The translations under genes and the position numbers were made by a program. Under the pieces are notes generated by a model, which had not been told where the DNA came from, ran no database searches, and saw only the letters and a list, made by a program, of their open reading frames with translations. DNA of 64,000 nucleotides from Chelydra serpentina (Eukaryota; Chordata; Testudines; Chelydridae): positions 18,804,001 through 18,868,000 of the forward strand of contig JBAIAC010000040.1 in NCBI GenBank assembly GCA_037349315.1. The letters run 5' to 3'. Below, in pieces: positions 12,591 to 24,773 of the stretch. Each line of letters opens with the position of its first letter. Within the stretch, counting starts at the first letter, position 1.

Positions 12591-13240
12591 GACCCCATGG
12601 TTACATAGGTTGCCATTGCACTCCTTGGTAGTTCCAGATGGATAAAAAAAATAGTTTTTTGGCTTTTTTTAGTAAGTTAATATCAACTATCCCTGACTGA
12701 CACTGACCCCAACTATCATTGGTAGGCTGATTTCTTGTAAGCAGAGGTGGGTCACAGCAGTGGCGGCGTCTTACAGCCAGGAAGGGTTTGGAGAAGGAGA
12801 GACCCATGGCCTTACAGATGCATTCACTACGCGTGTATCATGTGTAAGAGCAGTGTGGAAGAATGCAGAGACAGCTGTGAGAGAAGATGGGCGGGTGAGG
12901 TTGGCTTTGCTGACTGGCCGGAGGAAGTAGAAAAAAAGCAGGAGTGGAGAAGCAGGAAAGGGCAGAGTTGTGAAGGACCTTGTAAATGAAATGAATGTAG
13001 TATTTGTTGTACATTTGAACATATGGTAAGAACATACAAGAAACACTTTGGATTGTTACAATGAATGATGTTGTCAATGTGCTTTAATTCTATGTAGAGT
13101 TAAAGCCTTTTTGTCCCCTTCACTGACCCTGCCTGCCCCACAGCCATAGATGATGAAACCCTGTTTTAATTACACCACTGCTAAGTGTAATAGTACATAA
13201 AGGGTTGTTACAAGGAGGAGGGAGAAAAATTGTTCTTCTT
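12591..13240. other. Intron 2, nothing firm
   Basis: Contains several overlapping short open frames on both strands around 12750-13070, caused by locally low stop density. No splice context or recognisable domain supports a gene. A dispersed repeat is possible (phrase 'ggcagagttgtgaaggacct') but not established. Confidence 0.35.
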
Positions 13241-13508
13241 AACCTTTGAGGATAGGATGAGAAGCAATGGGCTTAAATTGCAGCAAGGGGGGTTTAGGTT
13301 GGACATTAGGAAAAACTTACTGTCAGAGTGGTTAAGCACTGGAATAAATTGCCTAGGGAAGTGGTGGAATCTCCATCACTGGGGATTTTTAAGAGCAGGT
13401 TGGACAAACACCTGTCAGGATGGTCTAGATAATACTTAGTCCTGCCGTGAGTGCAGGGGACTGGACTAGATGACCTCTCGAGGTCCCTTCCAGTTCTATG
13501 ATTCTATG
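13240..13508 (+). mobile_element. CR1 LINE 3' end, plus strand
   Basis: Encodes the very C-terminus of the CR1 reverse-transcriptase protein in degraded form ([19 protein letters not shown], then WLSTGINCLGKWW). It is followed by the CR1 3' UTR with 'ctggactagatgacctc' and ends in the characteristic ATTCTATG short repeats at 13498-13508. It is heavily 5' truncated, as is usual for CR1. Confidence 0.85.
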
Positions 13509-13574
13509 AGTTCCAAGAATAGGGAGCTGGGGGATTAGAGAGCTGCTGTGAAGGGACAGACCCTTTGCAGATAT

Positions 13575-14560
13575 CGCTAGTGCATAGATTCTAACGTGGG
13601 AAGGGACCTTTATGATTCTCTAGCTTGATCTCTGGCATAGAATAAGCCATAGATTTCATCCAGTGATTCCTGCAGCTAGCCCAACAGATTGTGGTTGAAC
13701 TCGAGCATATTTTTAGAACGATATCCAGCCTTGGATTTAAAGACTCTCATTGAAGGAGAATTTACCATATTCCTTGATAATTTGTTCAAACGATTAATCA
13801 TTTTCAGTGTTAAAATTGTGCATCTCTTTTTCCAGTTAGAACCTCTCCAACTTCATCATTCAGCCTTTGGTTCTTCTTATGCCTTTGCTACATTTAAAAG
13901 CCCTCTAATATCAGATATCTTCTTCCTGAGTAGGTAATTATAGACCCTTACCAAGTCATTTTTTTCTCTTTTCTTTGATAAACAATATAGATTGAGATCT
14001 TTTAGTCTGTCATGTTTCCAGACCACAAATCATTCTTAAGTTGTAGCCCACACAGGCACCAACTTCCGGCGGCGCCGGTGGGGGCCGACGTCGGGCCCCG
14101 CCCGCGACGCCGGGCGATGTGGCGGGGCCCCGCCCCTGACACTGGGCCCCGCCAACGTCGCCCGGTGTCGGGGGCGGGGCCCTGCAACGTCTCCCGGTGG
14201 TGAGGTGAGCTGGGCGCGGGCCACGGGGCTGGCGGGGAGCTGGGCGCGGGCCCCGGGGCTGGCGGGGAGCTGCCGGTGGGTGCTGAGCACCCACCAATTT
14301 TTCCCCGTGGGTGCTCCAACCCCGGAGCACCCACGGAGTCAGCGCCTATGGAGCCCATTTCTGCATCCTTTCCAGTTATTAAAGTGCGGAGACCAGAACT
14401 GGACACAGTCTTCCAGTACTAGTCTTTGCAATGTCATATACATAGATAATATTGCCCCTCTTCTCCTGTTTCATGTTTCCCTTTTAATATGTCTAAGTAT
14501 TGAGTTAGCTGTTTTAGCCACAAGCGTCACATGGAGCTCATCTGCAGCTTGAAAGTATGA
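13575..14560 (-). mobile_element. CR1-type LINE fragment, minus strand, split by a MITE
   Basis: Read on the minus strand, both halves follow the order of a CR1 3' region. The plus-strand phrases 'agattctaacgtgggaaggg', 'cagccttggatttaaagact' and 'gaccagaactggacacagtc' are typical of the antisense of CR1 coding sequence. The GC-rich element at 14051-14350 interrupts it. The copy has many stops and is old. Confidence 0.65.
14051..14350. mobile_element. GC-rich hAT-like MITE nested in CR1
   Basis: An abruptly GC-rich 300-bp block with inverted ends, 'cacaggcaccaact' on the left and the complement of 'cataggcgctgact' on the right. The flanks share AGCCCA (14045-14050 and 14352-14357), probably the remnant of an 8-bp target duplication. 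The interior has direct repeats of 'ggggctggcggggagctg' (14225-14273). Proline- and alanine-rich open frames of 60 to 134 codons on both strands follow from this composition and are not genes. Confidence 0.65.
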
Positions 14561-14748
14561 TCTATGTTTTTTGTTTCTAGATGTATAGCCTTGCAAAGAA
14601 TCTCAGGGGATCCTTTGGTTTTGGAGGTCGAATCATTTGTGACTTGCACTGGTGGGGACAAAAGAAACTGAATAAAAACTTCAGGAATATCCAGTCTGCA
14701 ATGTGGCATTAGCTTCTTCAAGGATGAGATGGCCCTAAACGATTAAAG

Positions 14749-15438
14749 CAGGGGTAGGCAAACTATGGCCTGGGAGCCACATCTGGACCGCCAGATGTTT
14801 TAATCCGGCCCTCCAGCTCCTGGCGGGGAGTGGGGTCCGGGGCTTGCCCCGCTCCGCGCGGCTCCCAGAAGCAATTGCATGTCCCCCTTCTGGCTCCTAC
14901 GCATAGGGGCAGCCAAGGGGCTCCGCATGCTGCCCCCACAGCTCCCATTGGCTGGGAACCATGGCCAATGGGAGCTGCAGGGGCAGCGCCTGTGGTAAGG
15001 GCAGCGCGCAGAGCTGCCTGGCCGTGCCTTCGTGTAGGAGCTGGAGGGGGGACATGCCGCTGCTTCTGGGAGCTTCTTGAGCTAAGCGCCACCCAGAGCC
15101 TGAACCTCTGATCCCTTCCTGCACCCCAGTCCCCTGCCCCAGCCCTGATCCCCCTCCTGCACTTCAAACCTTCGGTCCCAGCCCAGAGCACCCTCCTGCA
15201 CCCCCAACCCCTCATCCCCAGCTCCACTCCAGAGCCCGCACCCCCAGACGGAGCCCTCTTCCCCAGCCCCCCCCGCACCCCAGCCCCCAGCTGCACCTGA
15301 ACTCCTCATTTCTGGCCCAACCCCAGAGCCCGCACTCCCTCCCACACCCCAACCCCCAATTTTGTGAGCATTCATGGCCCGCCATACAATTTCCATACCC
15401 AGATGTGGCCCTCAGGCCAAAAAGTTTGCCTACCCCTG
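14749..15438. mobile_element. hAT-like MITE with perfect 16-bp TIRs, 690 bp
   Basis: Begins 'caggggtaggcaaact' and ends with its exact complement 'agtttgcctacccctg'. The flanks GATTAAAG and CTTTAAAA match at 5 of 8 positions, compatible with a diverged 8-bp hAT target duplication. The GC-rich core includes a C-rich irregular tandem array (15110-15350, phrases like 'ccagccctgatccccctcct'). Long frames inside, up to 177 codons, have biased Gly/Arg or Pro composition and no domain; they are composition artefacts. Confidence 0.75.
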
Positions 15439-17469
15439 CTTTAAAAGGTGTGCTTAAATTAGTGTATCTCTATTTACTTCCGTTTTTATGGGGTAAAATA
15501 AGTTGCTTCATTTGCTTTAAACTGCCCTGGGCACCTCTAGGTATCATGGGATTCTTGTTTGACCGCTGCTTGATCTTAAACTCAATAGGAACTCGTACAA
15601 TAAGTTTAAGAGAACACACAGATGATGTATCCAGCTAGAAAGCTGCTATGCCAGCATTTAATTAAGTAGCCAATCTGTTGTGCCAGGCGCAAGTTACTTC
15701 CTGTGCAATACCAGCTTCATGGGGAAGTACAGCGTGTATCTAAGTGGAATGAATAACCACCTTTAACTCGTTTTCTCGTTACCACATCCTGTTTGCTACA
15801 CAACAAGTAGATTGTGGGTGCGTTGAAAATAGACCCTTTTCCAGTTCTCAAACGATTAGTTATAATTCATAAGTAGAATCTATTTTGCTATGCTTGATTA
15901 TTAAAATGGTATTTTAATTTATTTTTGCATTATATTTTACTGTTGATCATGCACACTTGTAAAAATTGTTTCATTCAAGCTCTGATTTTGTAATTGACAT
16001 ATGCAGGAGGTGTATTTTCTAAGAGTAAGAGGTTTTAAATTAGGCGATAGCAATGATTACATTAATGTATTTGGAACAACTGCGATATACGCTTCCACTG
16101 CAACAAATCTAAAGAGAGGCAATATTGACCTTTCTTATCAGTGCGGCCTAATAGTAGGTAGAAGATAATGTTAGTAAACTAGAGGCTCTAGGTATGGTAG
16201 AATACAGAGCCTTTCAGCTCTCGGTCCCTGATTTGGATCTGGTTCACATCTGTCTATCGAGCAGTTTAGATGCTGGTGGTACTTAACAGTTTCCATTAAA
16301 ACACTCAATTCACAGTTGCTTGTAATTTTCTGTAATAACCTTTTGAGATGAAATTTCCATGTTTGGCTTTTTATGGACAATTTGAGCAAAACCAGGTTAG
16401 TTGTTTTGGAACTTGATCATAGTATAATGCTTACCCTTTTCATATTGTTAAAAAAAGCTCTCGCATTTTCCCTTTGGCTTTAAGGTTAAACCTGATTTCC
16501 ACCCCATCTCTGTTGTCAGGTACACAGATGGATAAACATTAAACTTACTGCATGTCAGTAGTCCCAATGAGAAATACTTAATTGCAGAAAATGTGGTTGT
16601 CATTTTTCAATTTACCTGAACATTTTCTTCCATTTTACGTTATCTTCCTTTCTATTAGGGGGACTGTTCTTTCTAGGAATGAGTCACTTGGCTATTCCTT
16701 GTGTTATGTTATCTTATGTTCAGCTTTCTCCATATTGGAGCTCTATACTAGGTTAAGAATTTTGCCATCTGTCTCAGTGGTTCTTCCCACACATTCATGT
16801 CTGTTTTGGATCCTTTAGGAATTTCATATCATATTCACTCCCTTCAGAGTGCTAGAGCTCAGGTTGATTATTCTAGCTTATGGTGGCTTTTCAGAGCAAA
16901 GTAGTGTTAATTCATCTTAAGATCAGTGTACAGACAGGCCTTACAGCTATGTGAATGGACTCTATATTACAAGATCTTCTGGTCAGCTGTCTGCCATGAG
17001 CGGGAAGTAAACTTGCTGTTGAGAAATCTTCCCCGCTCTTTCAATATGGGAGCACAATGTGTTGCAAACCCCTAGATATCTAAATATAACACGTTTTAAA
17101 GACTTCCTCCCTAGTACATTATTTAAGCCCTTGTTTAATGTAAGCATGAGATCTGTGTGCCTGTGGCATGTTGAACTAATTAAATAATCCTCTGAAGAAA
17201 GAGCAGTGAGAGCAATAACATTTGGTTGTAAGACAAAAACACCTGAGTTTTTAGCTAATTAAACAAGGAGTGCATATAAAATATGTACAATGTGTTAATG
17301 GAAATGGATCTGCTTTTTTTCTAGTTGCTTGTGATGACTTTAAAGTCATATGGTGCTTATAAGTGGTCACAGAAGCAGAATGAATGCTATACAGAATTTC
17401 TCTTTTTTAGGGTTTTTGCTGTTGTATGTCAAATAGTGTTAGGCAGTTCACAACATATAGAAAAGACGA
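15439..17469. other. Intron 2, nothing recognised
   Basis: AT-rich intronic sequence with no supported gene, repeat end or RNA. Confidence 0.45.
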
Positions 17470-17593
17470 GGGCTCCAATCTTGCAAAGACTTAAGCACGT
17501 GGTTAACTTTACAGATGTGAGTAGTCCCATTGAAGTCAGTGGGACTAACGTGTAAAGTTAAGAATAGGTGTAAGTCTTTGCAGGACAGGGGCC
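17470..17593. mobile_element. Palindromic MITE, 'gggctccaatcttgcaaag' type
   Basis: A 124-bp imperfect palindrome. The left arm 'ttgcaaagacttaagc' pairs with 'gtaagtctttgcagg' on the right. The centre has 'cccattgaagtcagtggg', itself a hairpin. A diverged relative may lie at 56832-56945. Confidence 0.6.
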
Positions 17594-20060
17594 ATGATCT
17601 GTGGGTTTATAATCCAAAATTAGACATGACATAAAAGAAGGAATAAGGCAAGAAGTAGAGGTACGGGATCAGAGGAAGGGGGAGAATTTAACAGATACAG
17701 AGTGCAGTTGCTATGCTTAGTTATACGTGTGTCTTAAAGGGCCCAGGTGTGTATTAATTTATTCCAGGTTAAAAACTACAATTGTGTGTATATTTTTTGT
17801 CAGGGTGGGATGCGGAGGAGTGTAAAAAAGAGGAAATGGTAGTCATGGAGGATAGGAAGATTGAGAGGAAATATGAGATAGGGAAAGAAGAACGGCTGTG
17901 TTGTGCGTGCATGCATGCATATATATGTACATTTCACTTAAATTAACTTGCTATTTGAGTCTCTTCTACTTTTTGTATACTAAAGTAGCAGAGACTACAT
18001 AAGTACCTAGACAGCTGTGCAACATACTGTATTTGGTTTTCCTATTTATGGAATAGTGCATTTATTTTTGGGTTCCATTTCAGACACATGGAAGATATAA
18101 AACATAAGTTAGGCTGGAAATTAGGAAGTGAAAAAAGTGGTAAAAAATGACCCAATGACCCTTAAAGTACCCTGTAAAAACTGGTCTCTCTTTCGTCCTA
18201 TTGTTGTTTCATTGTTAGTAGTTTTCAGTTTATGCAGCAGGTTCAAGATCAGACTAAAACCTGGATTATGGCTGAGTTGCATGATTCTATTGAATATCAG
18301 TTGGACATAAACTTCTTGTTAGTCTGTTTAGCAAAACTCATATTCTATATCTGTAAAGGAACCATGTAAATCTTTGAAACTAGATGATTGGAAACAAAAC
18401 CAAGAAACTGTTAATATGTGACATTTTATTAAAGGTCTGTTTTCCTATACACAGTGATGTCAATGGGAATCATGCATACTGAGGTAGAGGAAAATAGAAT
18501 ACACTGGAAGTCATTGGAGGTGTAATTCAACATTATGAAATATTTATTTTTTAAAAAATTATAGTTCTTACTCTTGTAAAAATGCGCACAAAATTAGTGG
18601 TAGTTTTAAAATTATTTCCACAATTTTAATTTATTTTTTTAGACATTTTAGGATGGTGAGTTTTTATGAATATATTTTTGTGTTTTTTAAAATACGTAAT
18701 TTTGATATTGGTGTGGGTTAGATTGCAAGTTGCTGTAGAAATAGAATATAATATTGTACTGTCTGTTGAGCCATAAACATTGATACTTGGAACAGCCTGT
18801 AAAACTTGTGCAAGAGATGATCTGTCCAGACATATTTAAATATGTGAAAACTTGCTGTTCCATTGATTTATTACATCTTCATCAGTTATTTGGTATGTTA
18901 AAGAAAAATTTGTCTGGTGCATGTGCAGTGCTGTGACAGTTGTTTTATTGTGTTGTTACTGATCAGTTGCAGTCTCATTGTTTTAGAAAACACAAAAATA
19001 CTGTGTTGTTCATCCCATTTGGTTAAAAGTTGATTCGTAAAGTAGAAACAATAAAAATTATTTATTGAAAAAGCTGGTTTCAGACTGGCCAATATGTATA
19101 AATTAGCTAATTATACTTCTTGCTGGCTGGCATAAATTTCTTCCAGTGTGTTGCTATAAAAGTTATTTCTCCATGGAAAATCCGAAGGGCAGATGAAATG
19201 TGGCTAATTGGGAGAATTTCTTATACTGTCTAACATGGTTCATTACATCTCTTCCAAGGGTTGGACATGGAGAAAACACCATACTTAGATGTTTTATAAA
19301 GAATATTGTTGGCACTTGAGTGCCTGGTACCATAAATTATATAAGTACTTTTACCTGTGCATAATTTTACGGTGGAAAAAAGGCCTGCTTTTGTCTGTCC
19401 AGAGTTGAATAACATCTGAAACCAACCTGTAAAATGTTTAATTCATTCCACTTTTTTCATTATAAATAATTTAGATCTTTCTTTATCAGGCTGCAGCCTG
19501 AACCTTTTCTTGTTAAATAATAGAACGATTCATGAGCTGAGGTCTATATAAAATCTGCACTTTTAGATGTAACAGATAATGTATATAGAAAGTGGTGGTC
19601 AGTAGAACCTGTATACAGTATAGTTTTCGGAAGGCTAATGTCATATAAGGAAAAAGGGAAAAAACTTGTATCTCAGCAGAGCAGCCTAATTATACAACAT
19701 TTCTTTTGTACTGTCAAGACTTCTGAGTGGACAGGAAGCTTTGAACACTAGAAGTAGGTTATTTTCTTCTCATGGAGAAATGAGTGGGTACAGATACAGG
19801 AGGAATAAATTATGTGAATCAGCTTTGTGATTTTTTTTTTTTAAGTTTCTGCTGTTACAGCTTTTAACGGGCATGTATTAGACAGTAAAACCAGCACAGT
19901 TTAAGTCCAGTTACTCACAGTCTGCAGCAACTTTCTCAAAAGTCTGTTTGTTTCCAAAAGGCTGTGGACTTAAACTCCTTCCTTTAAGATTATATGGTAC
20001 CCTCAGTTCTTTGAGTGCATTTCAATGGATGTGTTGTACCAGGCATTTGCTGCCTCCTGC
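17594..20060. other. Intron 2, nothing recognised
   Basis: Very AT-rich intron. Includes a short GCATGCATGCATATATATG tract near 17910. No gene, TIR pair or recognisable retroelement was seen. Confidence 0.45.
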
Positions 20061-20061
20061 T

Positions 20062-20285
20062 GAAGATACTCTAGTCCATCAATGGCTATTAGCCAGGATT
20101 GGCAGGGATGGTGTCCCTAGCCTCTGTTTGTCAGAAGCTGGTTATGGGCGACAGGGGGTGGATCACTTGATGATTACCTGTTCTGTTCATTCTTTCTGGG
20201 GCACCTGGCATTGGCCACTGTCAGAAGACAGGATACTGGGCTAGATGGACCTTTGGTCTGACTCAGTATGGCCATTCTTATGTTC
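20062..20285 (+). mobile_element. CR1 LINE 3' UTR fragment, plus strand
   Basis: Contains the non-coding CR1 3' region ending 'gatactgggctagatggacc', then 'tttggtctgactcagtatgg' and 'ccattcttatgttc'. The last phrase is the terminal repeat type of this CR1 subfamily. Only the 3' end is present. The 98-codon frame overlapping it is not a gene. Confidence 0.75.
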
Positions 20286-20289
20286 TTTA

Positions 20290-22594
20290 GAAAACCATCT
20301 GACTCGTGTATGTGCTTTAAATGTTTTGTTTTAAAATTTACATAGAAATATATATTGTATTTAACTAAATTTGAAGCATGCCAGTCTGTCTGTTTTACTA
20401 TGGAAAGAACTAAATACTAAACAAAATGAGTTATTTTGAGAAACGTCAATTCCTCACTATCAATATTTTCTTTTCACGGTCACATAAATAAAGGCAAGAG
20501 TATATTTGTCTGTCAGTTCAGTGCCTCTCAGTTGTACCTGATCATTTTAGATTCCAATTTACCTTTAGTAAATCCAGAACTGGTGTTACTTCATTGTGTA
20601 TTTGTCAACAACAAATGATGGAGATAACAAAGGAGATAAATTGGACTGTAACCCTTTTCTCCACAGTAACGTCAATGCCTGGGATGCATGGAGACAACTG
20701 ACAAAATAACAAGAATGGGATTATTTGAGTACCATAAATTAATGTGAAAATGGGGATTTCATGTTTCACGTTTATTTGCTATTAAAAAAATTATCCTTTT
20801 TTCTTGAGGTGACACTTAGTAAAGGAATTTAACTCATATTCTCTGTAACAACCGAATAGCCGAAATGAAATGCCTTGATTTGAATATAGTTGTCTTTTTA
20901 AAGTGCAGGGTTTTTACATCTTTTTTCAATCACACAATTTAGTTGTCATTACAAAATAAACTTTAACACTCTTGTTAGATGCTTTCTTTCTTCTGTAGAT
21001 CAGTTATTTTTCTTTCACATCTTCAGCATTGAATTAATCTTTGATAGTTAGCCTTCCCTGTGTATATGGATCTCCTTTTGCAGGCATTTGGAATTCTGTG
21101 CATGACAGGGAAAGCAGAATATGAAAGGTATGTGTTACAGCGAGGTTCTGAGAGAATACCCCCTTCCCTCCCCAAGTCTGTCATTTTCATACATTTTTTA
21201 AAAGACAACCTTTGATATGTGTGATATGGAAAGGGGCAAATCCTGAAGCTCTTATTCAGATTATGGGGTTTTTTTTGAGGCAAACTCCAAGGGACTTCAG
21301 TGGGAATTTGAGTGAACAGAATCTGAGCACATACCTTGGGATTTTGGTTTTAAGTGCTTCACAGCTGCACATTAGAAATGCAGCACATTTTCATTTTCTT
21401 TGGAAATCCTGTTATCATTTGAATTATGGTGTCAGCATTGATGCTTTGACGGGTGTCTTTCCGAATCTGTTGGAAGTACTAAAAGCTTAGCTGCTTTCCA
21501 GATCCAATGACAGCAATCTACAGTGTAGATAGTCATTTGAAATTTAGATTGCACAATTACATCAGGTATTCGCTGCAGAAAACAGCTTTATTCTATATAC
21601 ATCTCTCTGGAGCAGAAAAAATCAATAATCTCCATATGTTGCTATACTAGGTTCTAAAAAAGAATCCCTAGTCCTCTAGCCAACACATTAGAATATGTTA
21701 TGATATACATTTTCCAAATTCTGTATTCATTGTCTTATACAATTTGTATAGTAGATAAAAACAGTTTTTCTGCTGCTCTGTGCTCTCTGTATGCAGAATT
21801 CTGAAGGCATACTCAAACACACAGTAAATGGGTGACTAAGTTTATTAATATGCCCTTTGTGATTACAGTTGGTTAAAAATATATTCAATATTTGCAAATA
21901 TTGATTTTTCTTTACAATACAATACAGCTTGAAATCTTCTTTTTGTCTTTACTGATTTCTATAGGAGGCTGAGACATAAGCTAAATAAGCTATCTGGATA
22001 ACTGTTTGATTAATTTGAGTCCAGTTCTGTGTTATGCTATACAGGTTCTTATGCTGCCCTCATCACTGTAGTATCTGAATGCCTGCCAATAGTACAGTAA
22101 ACAACATCACTAACATCAATCATATCATTCATTGTTTCTCCCCTCCTCTTCCTAGGGGGAGAATGCTCTGTGTAGCTGTGTTTTGGTTGTTAGAGTTGTT
22201 TATTTTTTACTATTTTTATTTCGATATTTTAAAAAGTGTGCATGCAGCTCTGTGTTTATATTAGAGAGGCAAGTTGAAGAAAATATGCACTAGAAAATAT
22301 GCACTGGGGAATAATCCTGTGCTGGCGGGAGAATAGTTTAATATGCCTCAACAGGTCTTTTCCATCTCTGTTATGGCATGGGCTATCCACAGTTTGGGCT
22401 AGGAGTTGTGCATTTTAATAGTAAGTGCTCTAGAAATTCATGCTATTGAAAGGTTCCAAGCTTTGAAGAGCAGAGCCAAAAGTAGGTTTAATGTATAAAA
22501 GATAAGTTAAATCTGCCTTGGTCCTTTGTTAACAGTTTGTGACTGATTTACCTAGCCAGTTTTGTGTCTTTCTGCTTTAGGAAGATTTCTTGTT
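20290..22594. other. Intron 2, nothing recognised
   Basis: AT-rich intron with no supported features. Confidence 0.45.
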
Positions 22595-23267
22595 CATAGA
22601 ATCATAGAAGATTAGAGTTGGAAGAGACCTCAGTAGGTCATCTAGTCAACTCCCTGCTCAAAGCAGGACCAACCCCAACTAAATCATCCCAGCCAGGGCT
22701 TTGTCAAGCCGGGCCTTAAAAACCTCTAAGGATGAAGATTCCACCACCTCCCTAGATAATTCATTCCAGTGCTTCACCATCTTCCTAGTGAAAAAGTTTT
22801 CCTAGACCTCCCCCACTGCAACTTGAGAGCATTTCTCCTTGTTCTATCATCTGCCACCACTGAGAATAGCCGAGCTCCATCCTCTTTGGAACCCCCCCTT
22901 CAGGTAGTTGAAGGCTGCAATCAAATCCCCCCTCACTCTTCTCTTCTGCAGACTAAATAATCCCAGTTCCCTCAGCCTCTCCTCATAAATCGTGTGCCCC
23001 AGCCCCCTAATCATTTTCGTTGCCCTCCACTGGCCTCTCCAGTTTGCTCACATCCTTTCTGTAGTGGGTGCCCCAAAACTGGATACAATATTTCAGATGT
23101 GGCCTCACCAATGCCAAATAGAGGGGAATAATCACTTCCCTCTATCTGCTGGCAATGCTCCTACTAATGCAGCCCAATACGCCATTAGCCTTCTTGGCAA
23201 CAAGGGCACACTGCTGACTCATATCCAGCTTCTCGTCCACTGTAATCCCCAGGTCCTTGTTATTCTG
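22595..23267 (-). mobile_element. CR1 LINE, minus strand, 5' truncated
   Basis: On the plus strand it opens with 'catagaatcatagaag' (the CR1 3' repeat in reverse) and continues with the antisense of the C-terminal RT region as far as a CR1 segment matching 40360-40385. It parallels the better preserved copy at 39706-41272 almost phrase for phrase ('gggctttgtcaag', 'gcttcaccatcttcctagtg'). Several indels break the reading frame, so it is a dead copy. Confidence 0.85.
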
Positions 23268-24146
23268 AAAGAAAGGTGTTTTAATCTAATTTATATGGTG
23301 ATGTTGGTAAAATTCCAATCAGTATTGGATCAGTAGACTTTTTTCCAAGTCCTGTCCCGGGTATGTTTTTTGTTTTGCTTTGTTTTTTTAATTCTGACTA
23401 TTCTATAGTATTAGATTGACATTCTGCTCAAGATGCTGCTGCTTGATGAAAATGTAGAAGTGACATTTGAAGTGTAGCAAAGCATCCAGGTGGCTTGAAT
23501 GGAGTGACTAAATTAATCCACAGGGTTTAACTTAATGCCAGTTCTACATAAGGCCGCTAGCTTTTCGAGATTTTGGGTGAGAACTTGTTGCAGTAGCACC
23601 ACATGTTCTGGTATGATGCCCTCTTTGATTTTGAGCATTATATAGAATTCTGTTTAATATAATTCAAAGAATTTCTGATAGGGACAAATTCGGAAATACT
23701 TTCTTATTTTGATGTTTGGGGTCTAGACTAATCAAACTTGGAGGTGAGCACCCTCTCACCTCATCCCTTACCTGACGAATACGTTTTCCAGACTTGAAAA
23801 TAAACCATTTTGTATCCACAGTAATAAAAACTAAAGGAATTTTAAAAAAAGTTTCCCCCAAATTCCCCCCAAAATTCTACTCTGGGATGAAATGTAGCAT
23901 ATGAAATTGAAAGTAGATTGGTTTTGATAAAGTTAAGAGTGCGTGCGTTGAATATTAGGATTAACATGAGAAGATACCTTCAATCTGAAATATGCCCCAC
24001 CATTTTATAAGTGAAAAGAGGAAAGGAGAGAATATCATTTAAAAAAAACCAGCAAAGGGGATGTCGATTACAGAGGTCATAAAGGAAACAGTTCATCTTA
24101 ATGACAATTAAATGTCTAGCAAAAATGGTACATATTTGCAAAGCAA
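23268..24146. other. Intron 2, nothing recognised
   Basis: AT-rich intronic sequence with no supported features. Confidence 0.4.
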
Positions 24147-24270
24147 GGCCCAGTTCTCCCATTCTTAATCATATTGAGTAATACCTTCCTCTATTAATAG
24201 TTGTTTTCAATAGGACTTCCTGTGAAGTAAGGTAATACTCAGCATGAGTAAGGGTAGCAGGGTAAGGCCC
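24147..24270. mobile_element. Palindromic MITE, 'ggcccagttctcccattctta' type
   Basis: The left end 'ggcccagttctccc' and arm 'gagtaataccttcc' are answered by 'gtaaggtaatactcag' and 'gtagcagggtaaggccc', giving an imperfect hairpin of about 124 bp. No coding content. A cut-and-paste MITE is inferred from structure alone. Confidence 0.5.
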
Positions 24271-24506
24271 ATAGAGGTCACTTTAGAACACAAGAATTTA
24301 GCATTATTACAGCTAAAAAGAAGCAAACGTATGTAAAGGAGTGGCATTTGCAGAGGATTGGATACAAAATTGCTAGGAGAAAATAAACTAAACTAAATAT
24401 GTTAAATATCCAATGAATAAACGTGCCAGTCCATGGCTGCCTGAGAAGAGCTCACAGCCTGTCACGGAATCACTGCATATCCATGGTAACCCACGTCAAG
24501 CTATCC

Positions 24507-24773
24507 AAGGCTTGGTCCACACTAAGCCCCCAGTTCGAACTAAGATACGCAAGTATCTTAGTTCGAACTAAAAGGTACTTACTACGGGTCCAGACGCAGC
24601 AGGCAGGGTCCCCCGTCGACTCCGTCTACTCCTCTTGCGGAGCAGGATTACTGGCGTCGACATCGAGCACTTCTGGGATCGATTTATCGCGTCTAGACAA
24701 GACGCGATATATCGATCCCAGAAGATCGATTGCTTGCCGCCGAACCAGCTGGTAAGTATGGACGTACCCCAAG
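24507..24773. mobile_element. TIR/hairpin MITE, copy 2
   Basis: Same family as 2821-3120. It carries 'agttcgaactaagatacg' next to its complement 'gtatcttagttcgaac' (24532-24567), the block 'cccccgtcgactccg', 'gagcaggattactgg', and the hairpin 'atcgcgtctagacaagacgcgat' spanning 24686-24708. Its outer ends, 'cttggtccacac' and 'ggacgtaccccaag', are imperfect inverted repeats. The internal order is reversed relative to copy 1. Confidence 0.65.

Noticed and set aside
12747..13077. Cluster of 60-91 codon frames on both strands
   Set aside because: No splice signals, no domain, and mutually overlapping. Best explained by a local lack of stop codons.
14002..15396. Long Gly/Pro/Arg/Ala-rich frames on both strands (up to 177 codons)
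   Set aside because: They lie within GC-rich MITEs, show biased composition and no domains, and have overlapping rivals on the other strand.
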